Position numbers and translations under genes: made by a program
Shown here: positions 24,494-33,616 of the stretch, in pieces
Position numbering within the stretch: the first letter of the stretch is position 1
Layout: every line of letters starts with the position of its first letter
Assembly (NCBI GenBank): GCA_040905865.1
Contig: JBBDQU010000045.1
Location: forward strand, 26,536-90,535
Origin: Alphaproteobacteria bacterium
GTDB taxonomy: Bacteria > Pseudomonadota > Alphaproteobacteria > UBA8366 > GCA-2717185
DNA length: 64,000 nucleotides
Direction of reading: 5' to 3'
The notes under the pieces: model-generated
Databases searched by the model: none
What the model saw: the letters and a program-made list of their open reading frames with translations, nothing else
Told to the model about the DNA's origin: nothing

Positions 24494-25393
24494 ATGCCGC
24501 CGGTCATGGTTGCGGGTAAGCGCTGTTTCAATATCGCACCCCTCAGCGGTCCATTCGGAGCGCGGATAACGGGCCTGGACTTCACCAGATTTTCCGGCGA
24601 GGCGCTGTTCAAGGTAATTGAAGAGGCGCTGCTGGAGCACCAGGTGCTGGTTTTCCGCGACCTGGGGCTCGACGAACGGCAGCAGATCACCCTCAGCCGG
24701 TATTTCGGCGATATCCAGGAACATGTGCTGAGCCAGTATCGCGGTGTGGATCCCGGCATTTTCGTGATCAGCAACCTGGACAGGGATGGCCGGCCGACCG
24801 GGGAACATCCGGATCCGGGCGCGATGATCTGGCATACGGATGGATCATGGTCGCACCGCAGGGGCGCCATCACCATGCTGTATGCGTTGCAGATTCCCAG
24901 CGAAGGCGGCGATACGCTGTTCGCCGACATGTATACGGCCTATGACGATCTCGACAACGCCACAAGGACGCGCATCGCGAACATGACGGCCGTCCACGAC
25001 CTGAACGATTCCCGGCGCCGTTCCGGGGCGCGCGTCCAGATGACGGCGGAGCAGCGCGCCGCCGCGCCGCCGGTCGAACATCCCATTGTCCGGGTCCATC
25101 CGGAAACGGGCCGTGCCGCGCTGTATCTTGGCGAACATGCCGCCTACGCCACCGGCATGCCCGAAGCGGAAGGCCGGGCGCTGGTCGCGGACCTGAACGA
25201 GCGCGCGACCGCGCCGCAACTGATCTACCGGCACCGCTGGCGGCGGCGCGACCTGGTCATGTGGGACAATCGCTGTGTGCTGCACCGCGCGACCCCCTTC
25301 GACACAGCCCATGAAAGCCGCGTCCTGCGCCGGACGACGGTGCTGGAACCGTTCATGGAGGAAGTCGCGCCGGCAATGGTCGCTAATCTCTGA
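24494..25393 (+). CDS. TauD/TfdA-family dioxygenase
   Basis: 299 residues from the ATG at 24494, chosen because gggagg lies just upstream; the open frame continues 50 codons further up through non-conserved R-rich sequence. His114 and Asp116 (IWHTDGSWS) and the His in WDNRCVLHRATPF form the iron site. ARITGLDFTRFSG and HQVLVFRDLGLDERQ are typical. It ends 11 bases inside the convergent extradiol-dioxygenase gene. The 349 bases before it (24145-24493) hold no convincing gene or promoter. Confidence 0.9.
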   Translation: MPPVMVAGKRCFNIAPLSGPFGARITGLDFTRFSGEALFKVIEEALLEHQVLVFRDLGLDERQQITLSRYFGDIQEHVLSQYRGVDPGIFVISNLDRDGRPTGEHPDPGAMIWHTDGSWSHRRGAITMLYALQIPSEGGDTLFADMYTAYDDLDNATRTRIANMTAVHDLNDSRRRSGARVQMTAEQRAAAPPVEHPIVRVHPETGRAALYLGEHAAYATGMPEAEGRALVADLNERATAPQLIYRHRWRRRDLVMWDNRCVLHRATPFDTAHESRVLRRTTVLEPFMEEVAPAMVANL

Positions 25394-26258
25394 TCCAGCC
25401 GGGACCCCACAGGTTCAGCGAACGTTCCTCCAGCGGCCAGGTCCGGGGCGCCATTTCGCGCGGCAGGTTTTCCAGTTCGGCGGAAATTTCCACCTGGTTC
25501 CCGTGCGGGTCCCTGATCATGAAGAACAGGTTGTTGCCGGGGCCGTGGCGGCCCGGCCCCCACCACAGCCTGATGTTCCGCGACGCCATGTGGTCGGCCC
25601 AGTCGCGGATATCGTTCCAGGAATCGACTTCATAGGCATGGTGGTCGGAACGGACTTCCGAGGCGCTGAACACCGCGAAACTGTGATGTTCCGGGTCGGA
25701 CCGGTAGAACGCGACCTTGCGCGTCGCCGGGTCGTCGACATCGGCGGCGCAGTAATCGGATGCGGCGTAACCCAGCACGTCCTCGTAAAATTGCATCATC
25801 GGCGCGAGGTTGTTCGTCGCGACAACGACATGCTGCAGCCGCCCCGAAAGCTTCAGCGCCGACGGCGTATTGACCGCTTTCCGTGACGGCAGGTCGCGGC
25901 GCGGCAGGCCGAAGACGCCGAGCCAGCCATCGGGGTCGCGTACCGCCACCGCGTCGGGTTCGAAAACGGTCGACGGCGAGGGTTCGGTGTTCAGCCCCTG
26001 TCCCTGGACGAAGTCGCGGATCTCCTCGAGCTGCCGGCGGCTCTGCACCCGGAAGCCGTGATAGGGCCGCTCGCCCGGCCTGCCGCCGCCGATGACGAGT
26101 CGCCGCCCGGGACCCTGCAGCAGGAAGGTATCGTCCTCGAAGGGCGACCGGTGAAAGCCGAACACGGTGGCGTAGTAATCGGCCAGCATCGCCGGGTCAT
26201 CGGAATTGAGTCGAAGGTGATCCAGCTGCGCCGGCCAGATTGGTGATTCGATGCTCAT
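25383..26258 (-). CDS. Type I extradiol ring-cleavage dioxygenase, BphC-like
   Basis: 291 residues from the ATG at 26258, with ggggag upstream. Two VOC modules are present: residues about 8-120 and 140-260. The second keeps the iron triad of BphC-type enzymes: His143 (LQHVVV), His206/207 (SDHHAYEV) and Glu257 (PHGNQVEIS), at nearly the spacing of BphC (146, 210, 260). It would split a catechol next to its hydroxyls. It diverges from the Rieske oxygenase genes, whose product would normally feed such an enzyme through a diol step. Confidence 0.88.
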   Translation of the reverse strand: MSIESPIWPAQLDHLRLNSDDPAMLADYYATVFGFHRSPFEDDTFLLQGPGRRLVIGGGRPGERPYHGFRVQSRRQLEEIRDFVQGQGLNTEPSPSTVFEPDAVAVRDPDGWLGVFGLPRRDLPSRKAVNTPSALKLSGRLQHVVVATNNLAPMMQFYEDVLGYAASDYCAADVDDPATRKVAFYRSDPEHHSFAVFSASEVRSDHHAYEVDSWNDIRDWADHMASRNIRLWWGPGRHGPGNNLFFMIRDPHGNQVEISAELENLPREMAPRTWPLEERSLNLWGPGWIRD

Positions 26259-26417
26259 GCTTCCGGCTCCCCCTGTAAGGTGGTGACAGTTGCATTCTAT
26301 AGCGATCCGACGGCGGGGAAAATGCCGGATATTGCGGGATTGCGGCGCCTCTATTGCCGCCCGGCCCGCGGAATCGCTATGTTCGGGCATGCGAATGTGA
26401 TGAGGGAGGCCATCGCA

Positions 26418-27773
26418 ATGAGCGGCGGCGGCGCGCGGCGGTATACGGGCGGGCTGGTCAACCTGGACAAGGGCCGGATCAGCCGGGAAATTTTCACCGG
26501 GCAGGCCATCTATGACGACGAACTGGAGCGCATCTTCGCGCGCTCCTGGCTGTTTGTCGGCCATGAAAGCCATGTTCCGGAACCGGGTGACTACATGCTG
26601 GGCCGGATGGGCGAGGAATCGGTCATCTTCAACCGCGACCGGCATGGCAGGCTGCATGTCTTCCTCAACAACTGCCGCCATCGCGGCATGCGGGTCTGCC
26701 GTTACGACAGCGGCAATTCACGCAAATTCGCCTGCCCCTTCCACGCCTGGGTGTTTTCCGACGAGGGCGAACTGATCGGCGTGCCGAAGCTGGAAAGCGG
26801 CTATCACAACGAACTCGACCGGTCGCAATGGGGGCTGATCGAGGCGTGTGTCGCCAGCTATCACGGCTATGTCTTCGCCTGCTGGGACGAGGAAACGCCG
26901 GCATTCGAGGACTATCTGGGCGACCTGCGCTTCTATTTCGACGATTACTGCGAACTGCCCGACGGCACCCATGGCGACTGGGAAGCCTTTGGCGGCGTCT
27001 TCAAATGGAAAGTGCCGTGCAACTGGAAATTCGGCGCGGAGAATTTCGGCGGCGATTACTATCACAACCCCAGCCACGCCTCGGTCGATGCGGTGGTCCT
27101 GTCGCCCGCCGGCACCAGGGGCCGGCATACCTATGACACGGTGTCGAAAACGCGCGCGGTGCACAAGCTGAACATCCTGACGAAGGAAGGCCACAACGCC
27201 CGGGGCGAACTGTTCAAGGATGATTACGCCTACGTGCCCACCTATCAGGAAATGGCGGTGGTCGAGGATTACTTCCGCGACTGCTACGCGAAGCGACAGG
27301 CGAAGCTGGGCGAGAAGGCGCGCTGGTACGGGCATGGCGGCACGATCTTCCCGAATGTGTCCTACTCCAACGGGGTGCAGAGCATGGGCACCTGGCATCC
27401 TTCCGGTCCGCATGAAACCGAAATCTGGCGCATCTTCCTGGCGCCAAAATCGGCGCCGGACGAGGTCAAGAACGTGCTGCGCCATTATGTCATCCGTTAC
27501 CAGGGGCCGTCGGGCCTGACCGAACAGGACGACATGGAAAACTGGAGCTCGGCGCATCAGGGCGCGCGCGGCACCATCGCGAAACGCCATGATTTCCATT
27601 ACGGCATGGGCATGGGGCATGAGCGCAAGGGCTGGCCGGTATCCTGGCTGGGCGGCGAAATTTATGCGACCGAGGATGTCTCCGAACAGAACCAGCGCGC
27701 CTATTACGGTCGCTGGGCGCGCGACATGGACCGCCCCCCGTTCCAGCGCAAGCCGCTGCAGGCGGCGGAATAG
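26418..27773 (+). CDS. Aromatic-ring-hydroxylating dioxygenase, alpha subunit
   Basis: 451 residues from the ATG at 26418, with ggagg ten bases upstream; the frame is open further up but without conserved sequence. The Rieske [2Fe-2S] ligands are Cys86, His88, Cys106 and His109 (CRHRG, CPFHAW). The catalytic iron site is in ENFGGDYYHNPSHAS with Asp213, His216 and His220, and a late Asp in EQDDMENW. The His-His spacing is shorter by one than usual. Together with the beta subunit it adds O2 to an aromatic ring; ferredoxin and reductase genes are not nearby. Confidence 0.93.
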   Translation: MSGGGARRYTGGLVNLDKGRISREIFTGQAIYDDELERIFARSWLFVGHESHVPEPGDYMLGRMGEESVIFNRDRHGRLHVFLNNCRHRGMRVCRYDSGNSRKFACPFHAWVFSDEGELIGVPKLESGYHNELDRSQWGLIEACVASYHGYVFACWDEETPAFEDYLGDLRFYFDDYCELPDGTHGDWEAFGGVFKWKVPCNWKFGAENFGGDYYHNPSHASVDAVVLSPAGTRGRHTYDTVSKTRAVHKLNILTKEGHNARGELFKDDYAYVPTYQEMAVVEDYFRDCYAKRQAKLGEKARWYGHGGTIFPNVSYSNGVQSMGTWHPSGPHETEIWRIFLAPKSAPDEVKNVLRHYVIRYQGPSGLTEQDDMENWSSAHQGARGTIAKRHDFHYGMGMGHERKGWPVSWLGGEIYATEDVSEQNQRAYYGRWARDMDRPPFQRKPLQAAE

Positions 27774-27781
27774 CGCCGGTC

Positions 27782-28318
27782 ATGGACGCGACGCCGGAGA
27801 GCGCCTTCCTGGCACAGGTCATCCTCCGCCACCGGGTGGAGCAGTTCTATATCGCGGAGGCCGACCTGCTGGATACGCGCCGGTTTCGCGAATGGCTTGC
27901 CCTTCTGGACGCGGATATCCGCTACTGGATGCCGGTCGCGAGCAATCGCGAAACGGGCAAATGGGACGGGGAATACACAAGGGAAGGCGCCGACCTGAAC
28001 TGGTTCGACGAGGGCCGCTTCGAACTGGAGCAACGGGTCGAGCAGATCATGACCGGGCTGCACTGGGCGGAGGAGCCGGTTTCCCGCACCAGCCACATGA
28101 TCGCCAATCTGCGCGTCGTGGAAGCGGATGACGGGCGTATCGACACGCATTGCCGTTTCTTCATCTATCGCAACCGCAACGAGACGGAGACGGACTTCTT
28201 TGTCGGCAAGCGCCATGACCGGCTGCGCCCCGATGGCGGCGGGTTCAAAATCGCGGCGCGCGAAATCTTCCTCGACCAGAGCGTCCTGCAGGCCAAGAAC
28301 CTGACGCTGTTCTTCTGA
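27782..28318 (+). CDS. Aromatic-ring-hydroxylating dioxygenase, beta subunit
   Basis: 178 residues, normal for this NTF2-like structural subunit. Typical segments are VEQFYIAEADLLDTRRFREW, LLDADIRYWMPVASN, SHMIANLRVVEADDG, FFIYRNRNETETDFFVGKR and the conserved close LDQSVLQAKNLTLFF. The gene starts eight bases after the alpha-subunit stop, so the two form an operon. It has no catalytic residues of its own and stabilises the alpha3beta3 oxygenase. Confidence 0.94.
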   Translation: MDATPESAFLAQVILRHRVEQFYIAEADLLDTRRFREWLALLDADIRYWMPVASNRETGKWDGEYTREGADLNWFDEGRFELEQRVEQIMTGLHWAEEPVSRTSHMIANLRVVEADDGRIDTHCRFFIYRNRNETETDFFVGKRHDRLRPDGGGFKIAAREIFLDQSVLQAKNLTLFF

Positions 28319-28348
28319 AGCCGCCGGGCGGGGGATGGCGGAGGCCGC

Positions 28349-29254
28349 CTATGACCGGTTCTTTTCCTGGGCGCGGACGCGCTCGCGATAGGCGACATAA
28401 ACGCCGCTGGCGACGATGATGGCGGCGCCGACCCAGGTCCAGCTGTCGGGGAAATCGCCGAAGAAGAAATAGCCCAGGACGGTCGCGCCGATGAGCTGCC
28501 CATAGGCGAAGGGAGCGGTGATCGCGGCGGGGGCGTATTGCAGCGCCTTGATGACCAGATACTGGACCGCGCCGCCAATGCCGCCCAGCAGGACGAACCC
28601 CAGCGCATGCAGCCATTCGCGCGGCGCTTCGAAATAGAACGGGACGACGGCGCTGGTAATCAGCGTCCCCGCCAGCGCGGTGTACAGGATCAGCGTGTCC
28701 GGCGCGTCGACCGCGACCAGCTTGCGGGTCAGGATCTGGTAGAAGGCGAAAGATGTCGCGGAGACCAGCACCAGCATTTCGCCGGTCGCGATCGACGCGC
28801 CGTCCGGGCGGATGATGATCAGCGCGCCGGCGAACCCCACCAGCACGGCGGCCCAGCGGCGCGGTCCGACCCGCTCGCCCAGCAGCGGCATGGACAGGGC
28901 GGTGACGATCAGCGGCGCGGTGAAGCTGACCGATGACGCGGTCGCCAGCGGGATCAGGGACAGCGCGACGATGTAACAGCCGTTGGAGGCGAACATGGTC
29001 ACCGAGCGGGCGAATTGCACCAGGGGCCGGGTGGTGACAAAGACGCGCCAGCCCCGGCGCGGCATGAACAGCAGCAGCATGATCAGGAAATGCCCGGCGA
29101 ACCGCGCCCAGACGACCTGTTGCAACGGGTATTCCGTGGCCAGCATCTTGGCGATCGTGTTCATGACCGGCATCAGCGCCACGGCGAGGCACATGAACAG
29201 GATTCCATGCAGCGTGTTCTGGCGCACGGCGGTAAAGGCGGCATAGGGCAGCAT
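28349..29254 (-). CDS. EamA/DMT-family permease
   Basis: 301 residues from the ATG at 29254; an in-frame ATG at 29314 would add a charged 20-residue stretch. Ten spans in two EamA halves are visible, for instance HGILFMCLAVALMPVMNTIA, FTAPLIVTALSMPLLGERVG and FAYGQLIGATVLGYFFFGDFP. It is convergent with the Rieske beta gene, so regulation is probably separate, though uptake of an aromatic precursor is conceivable. The solute is unknown. Confidence 0.88.
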   Translation of the reverse strand: MLPYAAFTAVRQNTLHGILFMCLAVALMPVMNTIAKMLATEYPLQQVVWARFAGHFLIMLLLFMPRRGWRVFVTTRPLVQFARSVTMFASNGCYIVALSLIPLATASSVSFTAPLIVTALSMPLLGERVGPRRWAAVLVGFAGALIIIRPDGASIATGEMLVLVSATSFAFYQILTRKLVAVDAPDTLILYTALAGTLITSAVVPFYFEAPREWLHALGFVLLGGIGGAVQYLVIKALQYAPAAITAPFAYGQLIGATVLGYFFFGDFPDSWTWVGAAIIVASGVYVAYRERVRAQEKNRS

Positions 29255-29423
29255 TTTCGGCACGCTTCGGTCAGACCTGCTGCGGGAGAAGGGGCCGGCC
29301 CCTTGTTTCAACATGGCGTTGCCGGGTCAAGCGATTTTGTGGTCGTTGCCCGCCGCCGCTGCGGGGGCTACAAATATCCGGCTGCCGTATTCCTTGAAAC
29401 GCGGCGACAGAGTGGGGTGGCGA

Positions 29424-30377
29424 ATGCCGATCCGGGAAGCCGATCCGTGGCGCATGCAGTATTTCGAGGGGGTGGACTGCCCCGAGGACGTCAATGTTCC
29501 GACCGAGGACGGCGACGCCTGGCTGTGGTATCCGGAATACAAATGGGTCTACAACAAACTGGAGATTTCCGAGAGTCAGGGCTTTGCCTGCGGTCCGCAC
29601 GGGCTTGAGCCGCCGTCCTTTCCCGTCTTCTCCAAGCCGGTCTTCAACATGCGCGGCATGGGGACCGGCAGCCGCGTCATGCGCAACCTGACCGACTACA
29701 AGACGCATCAGAAACCCGGTCATTTCTGGACGACCCTGCTGGAAGGCGAGCATGTTTCGACCGATGTCGCGGTGGTCGATGGCGAGGCGAAATGGTGGCG
29801 CCACACCACCGGCGAGCCGCTCAAGGGCGGGATGTTCGATTACTGGACCGTGCTGGCCGACAGCAAGCCGGAGATCGAGGAATATTGCGGGGACTGGCTG
29901 CGCAGGAACCTGACGGGCTATACCGGCATGGCCAATTTCGAAACCATCGGCGCGCGGATCATCGAGGCGCATCTGCGCTTCGCCGACCAGTGGCCGGACC
30001 TGTACGGCGGCCATCCCTGGGTCGATGCGCTGGTCCGGCTGTACCGCGACGGCGTGTGGCAATACGACGATTCAGCGCGCCGCGAAGGGTACAGCGTCGT
30101 GCTGTTCGGCGCGCATAACGTCCAGTACCACCATCCGCCGCGGGACCTGATCGACGACATCCGCGCCATGCCGGACGTTACCAGCGTGCAGGTAACCTTT
30201 CATGAGGACCGCCCGCCAGCCTGGCATTCCATGCCGCCGGGCGGTTTCCGGCTTGGCATCGTGAACTGCTGGAACCTCGAGGCCGGCATGCGGGCGCGCG
30301 AGCGGCTGGCGCTCAGCTACTGGTCGACCCAGGAATTGCGTTCCGCGCGCCGACGCCGGCCGGCCGTGGATGGCTGA
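29424..30377 (+). CDS. Uncharacterised ATP-grasp-like protein
   Basis: 317 residues from the ATG at 29424, with ggggtgg upstream. No family name comes to mind, but the order of motifs suggests ATP-grasp: YKWVYNKLEISESQG, a strand with FPVFSKPVFNMRGMGTGSR (nucleotide-binding Lys plus a Gly loop), LLEGEHVSTDVAVVDGEA, and a late acidic strand FETIGARIIEAHLRFADQW. Such enzymes join a carboxylate to an amine or thiol. The stop overlaps the CocE-type hydrolase start by eight bases, so the two are likely partners. The fold call is inference. Confidence 0.5.
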   Translation: MPIREADPWRMQYFEGVDCPEDVNVPTEDGDAWLWYPEYKWVYNKLEISESQGFACGPHGLEPPSFPVFSKPVFNMRGMGTGSRVMRNLTDYKTHQKPGHFWTTLLEGEHVSTDVAVVDGEAKWWRHTTGEPLKGGMFDYWTVLADSKPEIEEYCGDWLRRNLTGYTGMANFETIGARIIEAHLRFADQWPDLYGGHPWVDALVRLYRDGVWQYDDSARREGYSVVLFGAHNVQYHHPPRDLIDDIRAMPDVTSVQVTFHEDRPPAWHSMPPGGFRLGIVNCWNLEAGMRARERLALSYWSTQELRSARRRRPAVDG

Positions 30378-32403
30378 CCGGTATCCGCCGATGGACCTGT
30401 CCACGATCGAGGAAATCGAGAACATCTGGATTCCGATGCCGGACGGCACGAAGCTCGCCGCCCGGCTGTGGCTGCCGAAAGGACAGGGGCCGGCTCCCGC
30501 CCTGCTCGAATACCTGCCCTACCGCAAGCGCGACTTCATGCGGCTGCGCGACGAACCGATGCACCGGTATTACGCCCTGCACGGCTATGCCAGTATCCGC
30601 GTCGACCTGCGCGGCACCGGCGATTCCGAGGGTGTGCTGCATGACGAATACACCGCCCAGGAACATGAGGACGCGGTTGCCGTGATCGCCTGGCTGGCGG
30701 CGCAGGAATGGTGTTCGGGCGCCGTCGGCATGACCGGGATATCCTGGGGCGGATTCAACGCGCTGCAGGTCGCGGCCCTGCGGCCGCCGGCGCTGAAGGC
30801 GATCATCACGCTCTGCGCCGCCGATGACCGCTATGCCGACGACGCGCATTACAAGGGCGGCTGCCTTTTGAACGAGAACATGCAATGGGGTTCCGTTTTC
30901 ATGCATTACAACGCGCTGCCGCCGGATCCGCAGATCGTCGGCGACCGCTGGCGCGACATGTGGCGCGGCCGGATTGCCGCGTTGCAGCCGTTCCCGGCGG
31001 TCTGGATGGGGCACCCGTGGCGCGACGAATTCTGGAAACACGGCTCGGTCTGCGAGGATTTCGCCGCGGTGTCCTGTCCCGTCTACGCCATCGGCGGTTG
31101 GGCGGACGGCTATACCAATGCGGTGTCGCAACTGCTGGAAGGCCTGCCGGGCCCGCGCAAGGGGCTGATCGGCCCGTGGTCGCACGCCTTTCCGCATGAC
31201 TCGGTTCCCGGCCCCTCCATCGGCTATCTGCAGGAAGCGGTGCGCTGGTGGGATCACTGGCTGAAGGGCATTGACGACGGAATCATGGACGAACCGATGC
31301 TGCGGGTCTGGGTCCAGGACAGCCTGCCGCCGCAGCCGCAATACGAGACCCGGCCCGGCCGCTGGGTCGCGGAGGCGGACTGGCCCGACGCGAAGGCGGC
31401 GACCCGCCGTTACCATCTCGGCTGGGGTCACCTGTCCGAGGCGGAGCACGAGACGCACGAGGTCAGCTTCAGTTCGCCGCATACCATGGGCGTGCGGGGC
31501 GGCGAATGGTGCGGTTTCGGGTCGGATGGCGAAGCGCCACGCGACCAGCGCTCGGACGATGGCGGCTCGCAATTGTTCGACAGCGATCCGCTGGCGGCGG
31601 ATATCGACCTGTTCGGCGCGCCGGAACTCACCCTCGATATCAAATCGGACAAGCCCGTGGCCTTTCTCGTCGCGCGGCTGTGCGACGTGCATCCCGATGG
31701 CACGTCCGGGCGAATATCCTTTGGCATCCTCAACCTGACCCATCGCGACAGCCACGAATTCCCGTCGCCGCTGGAACCGGGGACATGGTACCGCGTCACG
31801 CTGAAGCTGGATGACCTGGGGCAGGCCGTCCCGGCCGGGCACCGGCTGCGGCTGGCCCTGTCCACGGGGTACTGGCCGATGATCTGGCCGGCGCCGGAAA
31901 CGGCGATCCTGACCGTGCGGACGGGGACCGGGTTTCTCGATCTTCCGGTCCGGCCGGATCGTGATGACGATGCCGGATTACGGCCGTTTGGGGAGCCTGT
32001 TGCCGCGCCGGGCGCGCAGCAGAAGAAGCTGTCCCATATGGACATGCGCCGGCGGGTCGAGATCGACCTGACCACGAACGAGATGGTCTATACGCTGCGC
32101 GGCGATGGCGGTGAACTGGGCGGCGCGGCGCTGGCCCGGCTTGAGGATATCGACCTCGACATCGGCTTCACGATGATGAAGCGCTACCGGATCGTCGAGG
32201 ACGATCCGCTGTCGGCGCAGACGGAACTGGTGCAGAGCGCCACCCTGCGGCGCGACGACTGGTCGATCCGGGTGGACTGCCGCACGCGGCTGTCCGTAAC
32301 CGCGGATGCCTTCCAGTTTTCCGGCGATGTGGAGGCTTTCGACGGCGGCGCGCCGTTCGAATCACGGCACTGGACAGTGGCGATTCCCCGCAAGCTATTG
32401 TGA
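30370..32403 (+). CDS. CocE/NonD-family hydrolase
   Basis: 677 residues. The family (cocaine esterase, X-Pro dipeptidyl peptidase) has an alpha/beta-hydrolase core and a C-terminal jelly-roll. The nucleophile is Ser125 in TGISWGGFN; IWIPMPDGTKLAARLWLP and SIRVDLRGTGDSEG are typical, and GPWSHAFPHD carries the catalytic His. The C-terminal half (SDKPVAFLVARLCDVHPDG, GTWYRVTLKLDD) is the galactose-binding-like domain. No signal peptide, so it is cytoplasmic. The start at 30370 lies inside the preceding gene's end; 30391 is an alternative. Confidence 0.92.
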   Translation: MADRYPPMDLSTIEEIENIWIPMPDGTKLAARLWLPKGQGPAPALLEYLPYRKRDFMRLRDEPMHRYYALHGYASIRVDLRGTGDSEGVLHDEYTAQEHEDAVAVIAWLAAQEWCSGAVGMTGISWGGFNALQVAALRPPALKAIITLCAADDRYADDAHYKGGCLLNENMQWGSVFMHYNALPPDPQIVGDRWRDMWRGRIAALQPFPAVWMGHPWRDEFWKHGSVCEDFAAVSCPVYAIGGWADGYTNAVSQLLEGLPGPRKGLIGPWSHAFPHDSVPGPSIGYLQEAVRWWDHWLKGIDDGIMDEPMLRVWVQDSLPPQPQYETRPGRWVAEADWPDAKAATRRYHLGWGHLSEAEHETHEVSFSSPHTMGVRGGEWCGFGSDGEAPRDQRSDDGGSQLFDSDPLAADIDLFGAPELTLDIKSDKPVAFLVARLCDVHPDGTSGRISFGILNLTHRDSHEFPSPLEPGTWYRVTLKLDDLGQAVPAGHRLRLALSTGYWPMIWPAPETAILTVRTGTGFLDLPVRPDRDDDAGLRPFGEPVAAPGAQQKKLSHMDMRRRVEIDLTTNEMVYTLRGDGGELGGAALARLEDIDLDIGFTMMKRYRIVEDDPLSAQTELVQSATLRRDDWSIRVDCRTRLSVTADAFQFSGDVEAFDGGAPFESRHWTVAIPRKLL

Positions 32404-32413
32404 CGCGCGGCAC

Positions 32414-32490
32414 AGATCAGATCGTATCTGGTTGGATCGCCAGAGGCGATTCAACCAAATACGTGAATCTGATCTATCTTATTGAAGATA
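32414..32490. repeat. Nested palindromic repeat, copy B
   Basis: Outer arms agatcaga (32414-32421) and tctgatct (32468-32475) enclose ggttggatcgcc/ggcgattcaacc, a 12-bp stem with one wobble. Copy A at 18735 has the same layout, including the tail ttnttgaanat. The element fills most of the gap between two convergent genes together with the hairpin at 32489-32551. Confidence 0.7.
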
Positions 32491-32551
32491 TAGCACCTTC
32501 ACAGGATAGAATGGAACCTGATGCGGTTCCATTCTATCCTGATGTGCTATA
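32489..32551. repeat. Long two-part hairpin over the Ddl-like stop codon
   Basis: A perfect 17-bp stem (caggatagaatggaacc at 32502-32518 with ggttccattctatcctg at 32525-32541, 6-base loop) sits inside an outer 8-bp stem (tatagcac and gtgctata). The stop codon of the minus-strand gene lies in the outer arm. There is no T-run, so it is not a standard terminator, but it may block or stabilise both convergent transcripts. Confidence 0.7.
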
Positions 32552-33569
32552 GCCGGGTGATGGCGGCGTCGACGATCATTTCCAGCATATGCGGGTAGGC
32601 GATTCCGGCGAAGGACGCCATGAAGGCGAGCTTGCCGTCATTCGCCCAGGCCGGGTTGGGGTTGACCTCCATCAGCTTCGGCCGCCCGTCGTCGGCGCAG
32701 CGGAAATCGAACCGCCCGTAATCCTGCAGGCCCAGCCGTCCGAACAGCGTGCCGGCCCAGCCGGTCAGCCGCGCGGCGGTGGCCGCATCGATAGCGGCCC
32801 TGCGGAAGGCGATCTTCGTCCAGTAGGGCGAATCCGGGTCGGCCTTCGATTCGAAGGATAGGATCGGGTTCAGCCCGGCGGGCAGTTGGGAGAAGTCCAC
32901 TTCCAGCGGCGGCAGCGCGGTCAGGGTATCCGCCGGATTGCCGATCAATCCGACGCCGTATTCCGGTCCCGGCAGGTATTCCTGCCACAGCACGTCGTGC
33001 CCTGGGAGGGTATCGTGCAGGAAGGCGAGGTAACGGCGCGCCTCGTCGTCGTTTCGGACCACCGCGTCTTTGGTGATGCCGACGCTGCCATCGGCGGTAT
33101 TCGGTTTCAGCAGCGCCGGATAGAATCCGGGCAGCGTCTGGAAACCCTTTTCGGCCGGCATCCAGGCTTCGCGCGGCACCTCGATGCCGATTGCCTCCGC
33201 AAGCAGGCGGACGACCTGTTTGTCGAAGCACAGCACCATCGCCTGCGGCGAGGCGCCCGTATAGGGAATGCCGTGGAGCTCCAGCCAGGCCGGCAGGTTC
33301 AGTTCCCGCGTCGGCCGGTTGTTGACGCCGGTGTCGCAGAAGTTGACCACCAGGTCGGGCCGGTCGGCCGTCAGCCGCTCGAACAGCCCGTCATGGTCGT
33401 TGTACACGGTAATGCAAAACCGGTTCAGGCTTTCCAGCGCCGCGACCATGGCGGCATGCGCGGCGAGGTCTTCGGGCCCGTAGGCGGCGCCCAGCTTGGT
33501 CGGGTCGCTGGCCTTGTGATCGCCGGTGATGACGGCGAGTTTCCGGAACGATGCGGGATCCTTCTGCAT
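32547..33569 (-). CDS. D-alanine--D-alanine ligase-like ATP-grasp protein
   Basis: 340 residues from the ATG at 33569; the frame stays open upstream only as a shadow of the arsenite-pump gene. The N-terminal domain has LAVITGDHKASDPTKLGAAYG; the middle has DLVVNFCDTGVNNRPTREL and IPYTGASPQAMVLCFDK; the ATP-grasp part has FYPALLKPNTADGSVGITK, a QEYLPGPEYGVGLIG strand and the metal site RPKLMEVNPNPAWANDGK. It differs from housekeeping Ddl in its substrate loop, so it may join other amino acids or make a peptide; the true substrate is unknown. Confidence 0.8.
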   Translation of the reverse strand: MQKDPASFRKLAVITGDHKASDPTKLGAAYGPEDLAAHAAMVAALESLNRFCITVYNDHDGLFERLTADRPDLVVNFCDTGVNNRPTRELNLPAWLELHGIPYTGASPQAMVLCFDKQVVRLLAEAIGIEVPREAWMPAEKGFQTLPGFYPALLKPNTADGSVGITKDAVVRNDDEARRYLAFLHDTLPGHDVLWQEYLPGPEYGVGLIGNPADTLTALPPLEVDFSQLPAGLNPILSFESKADPDSPYWTKIAFRRAAIDAATAARLTGWAGTLFGRLGLQDYGRFDFRCADDGRPKLMEVNPNPAWANDGKLAFMASFAGIAYPHMLEMIVDAAITRL

Positions 33570-33616
33570 GGCGCGACAATACCGGCGCGCCGCCGCATGT
33601 ACAGCGGGGAATCCGG

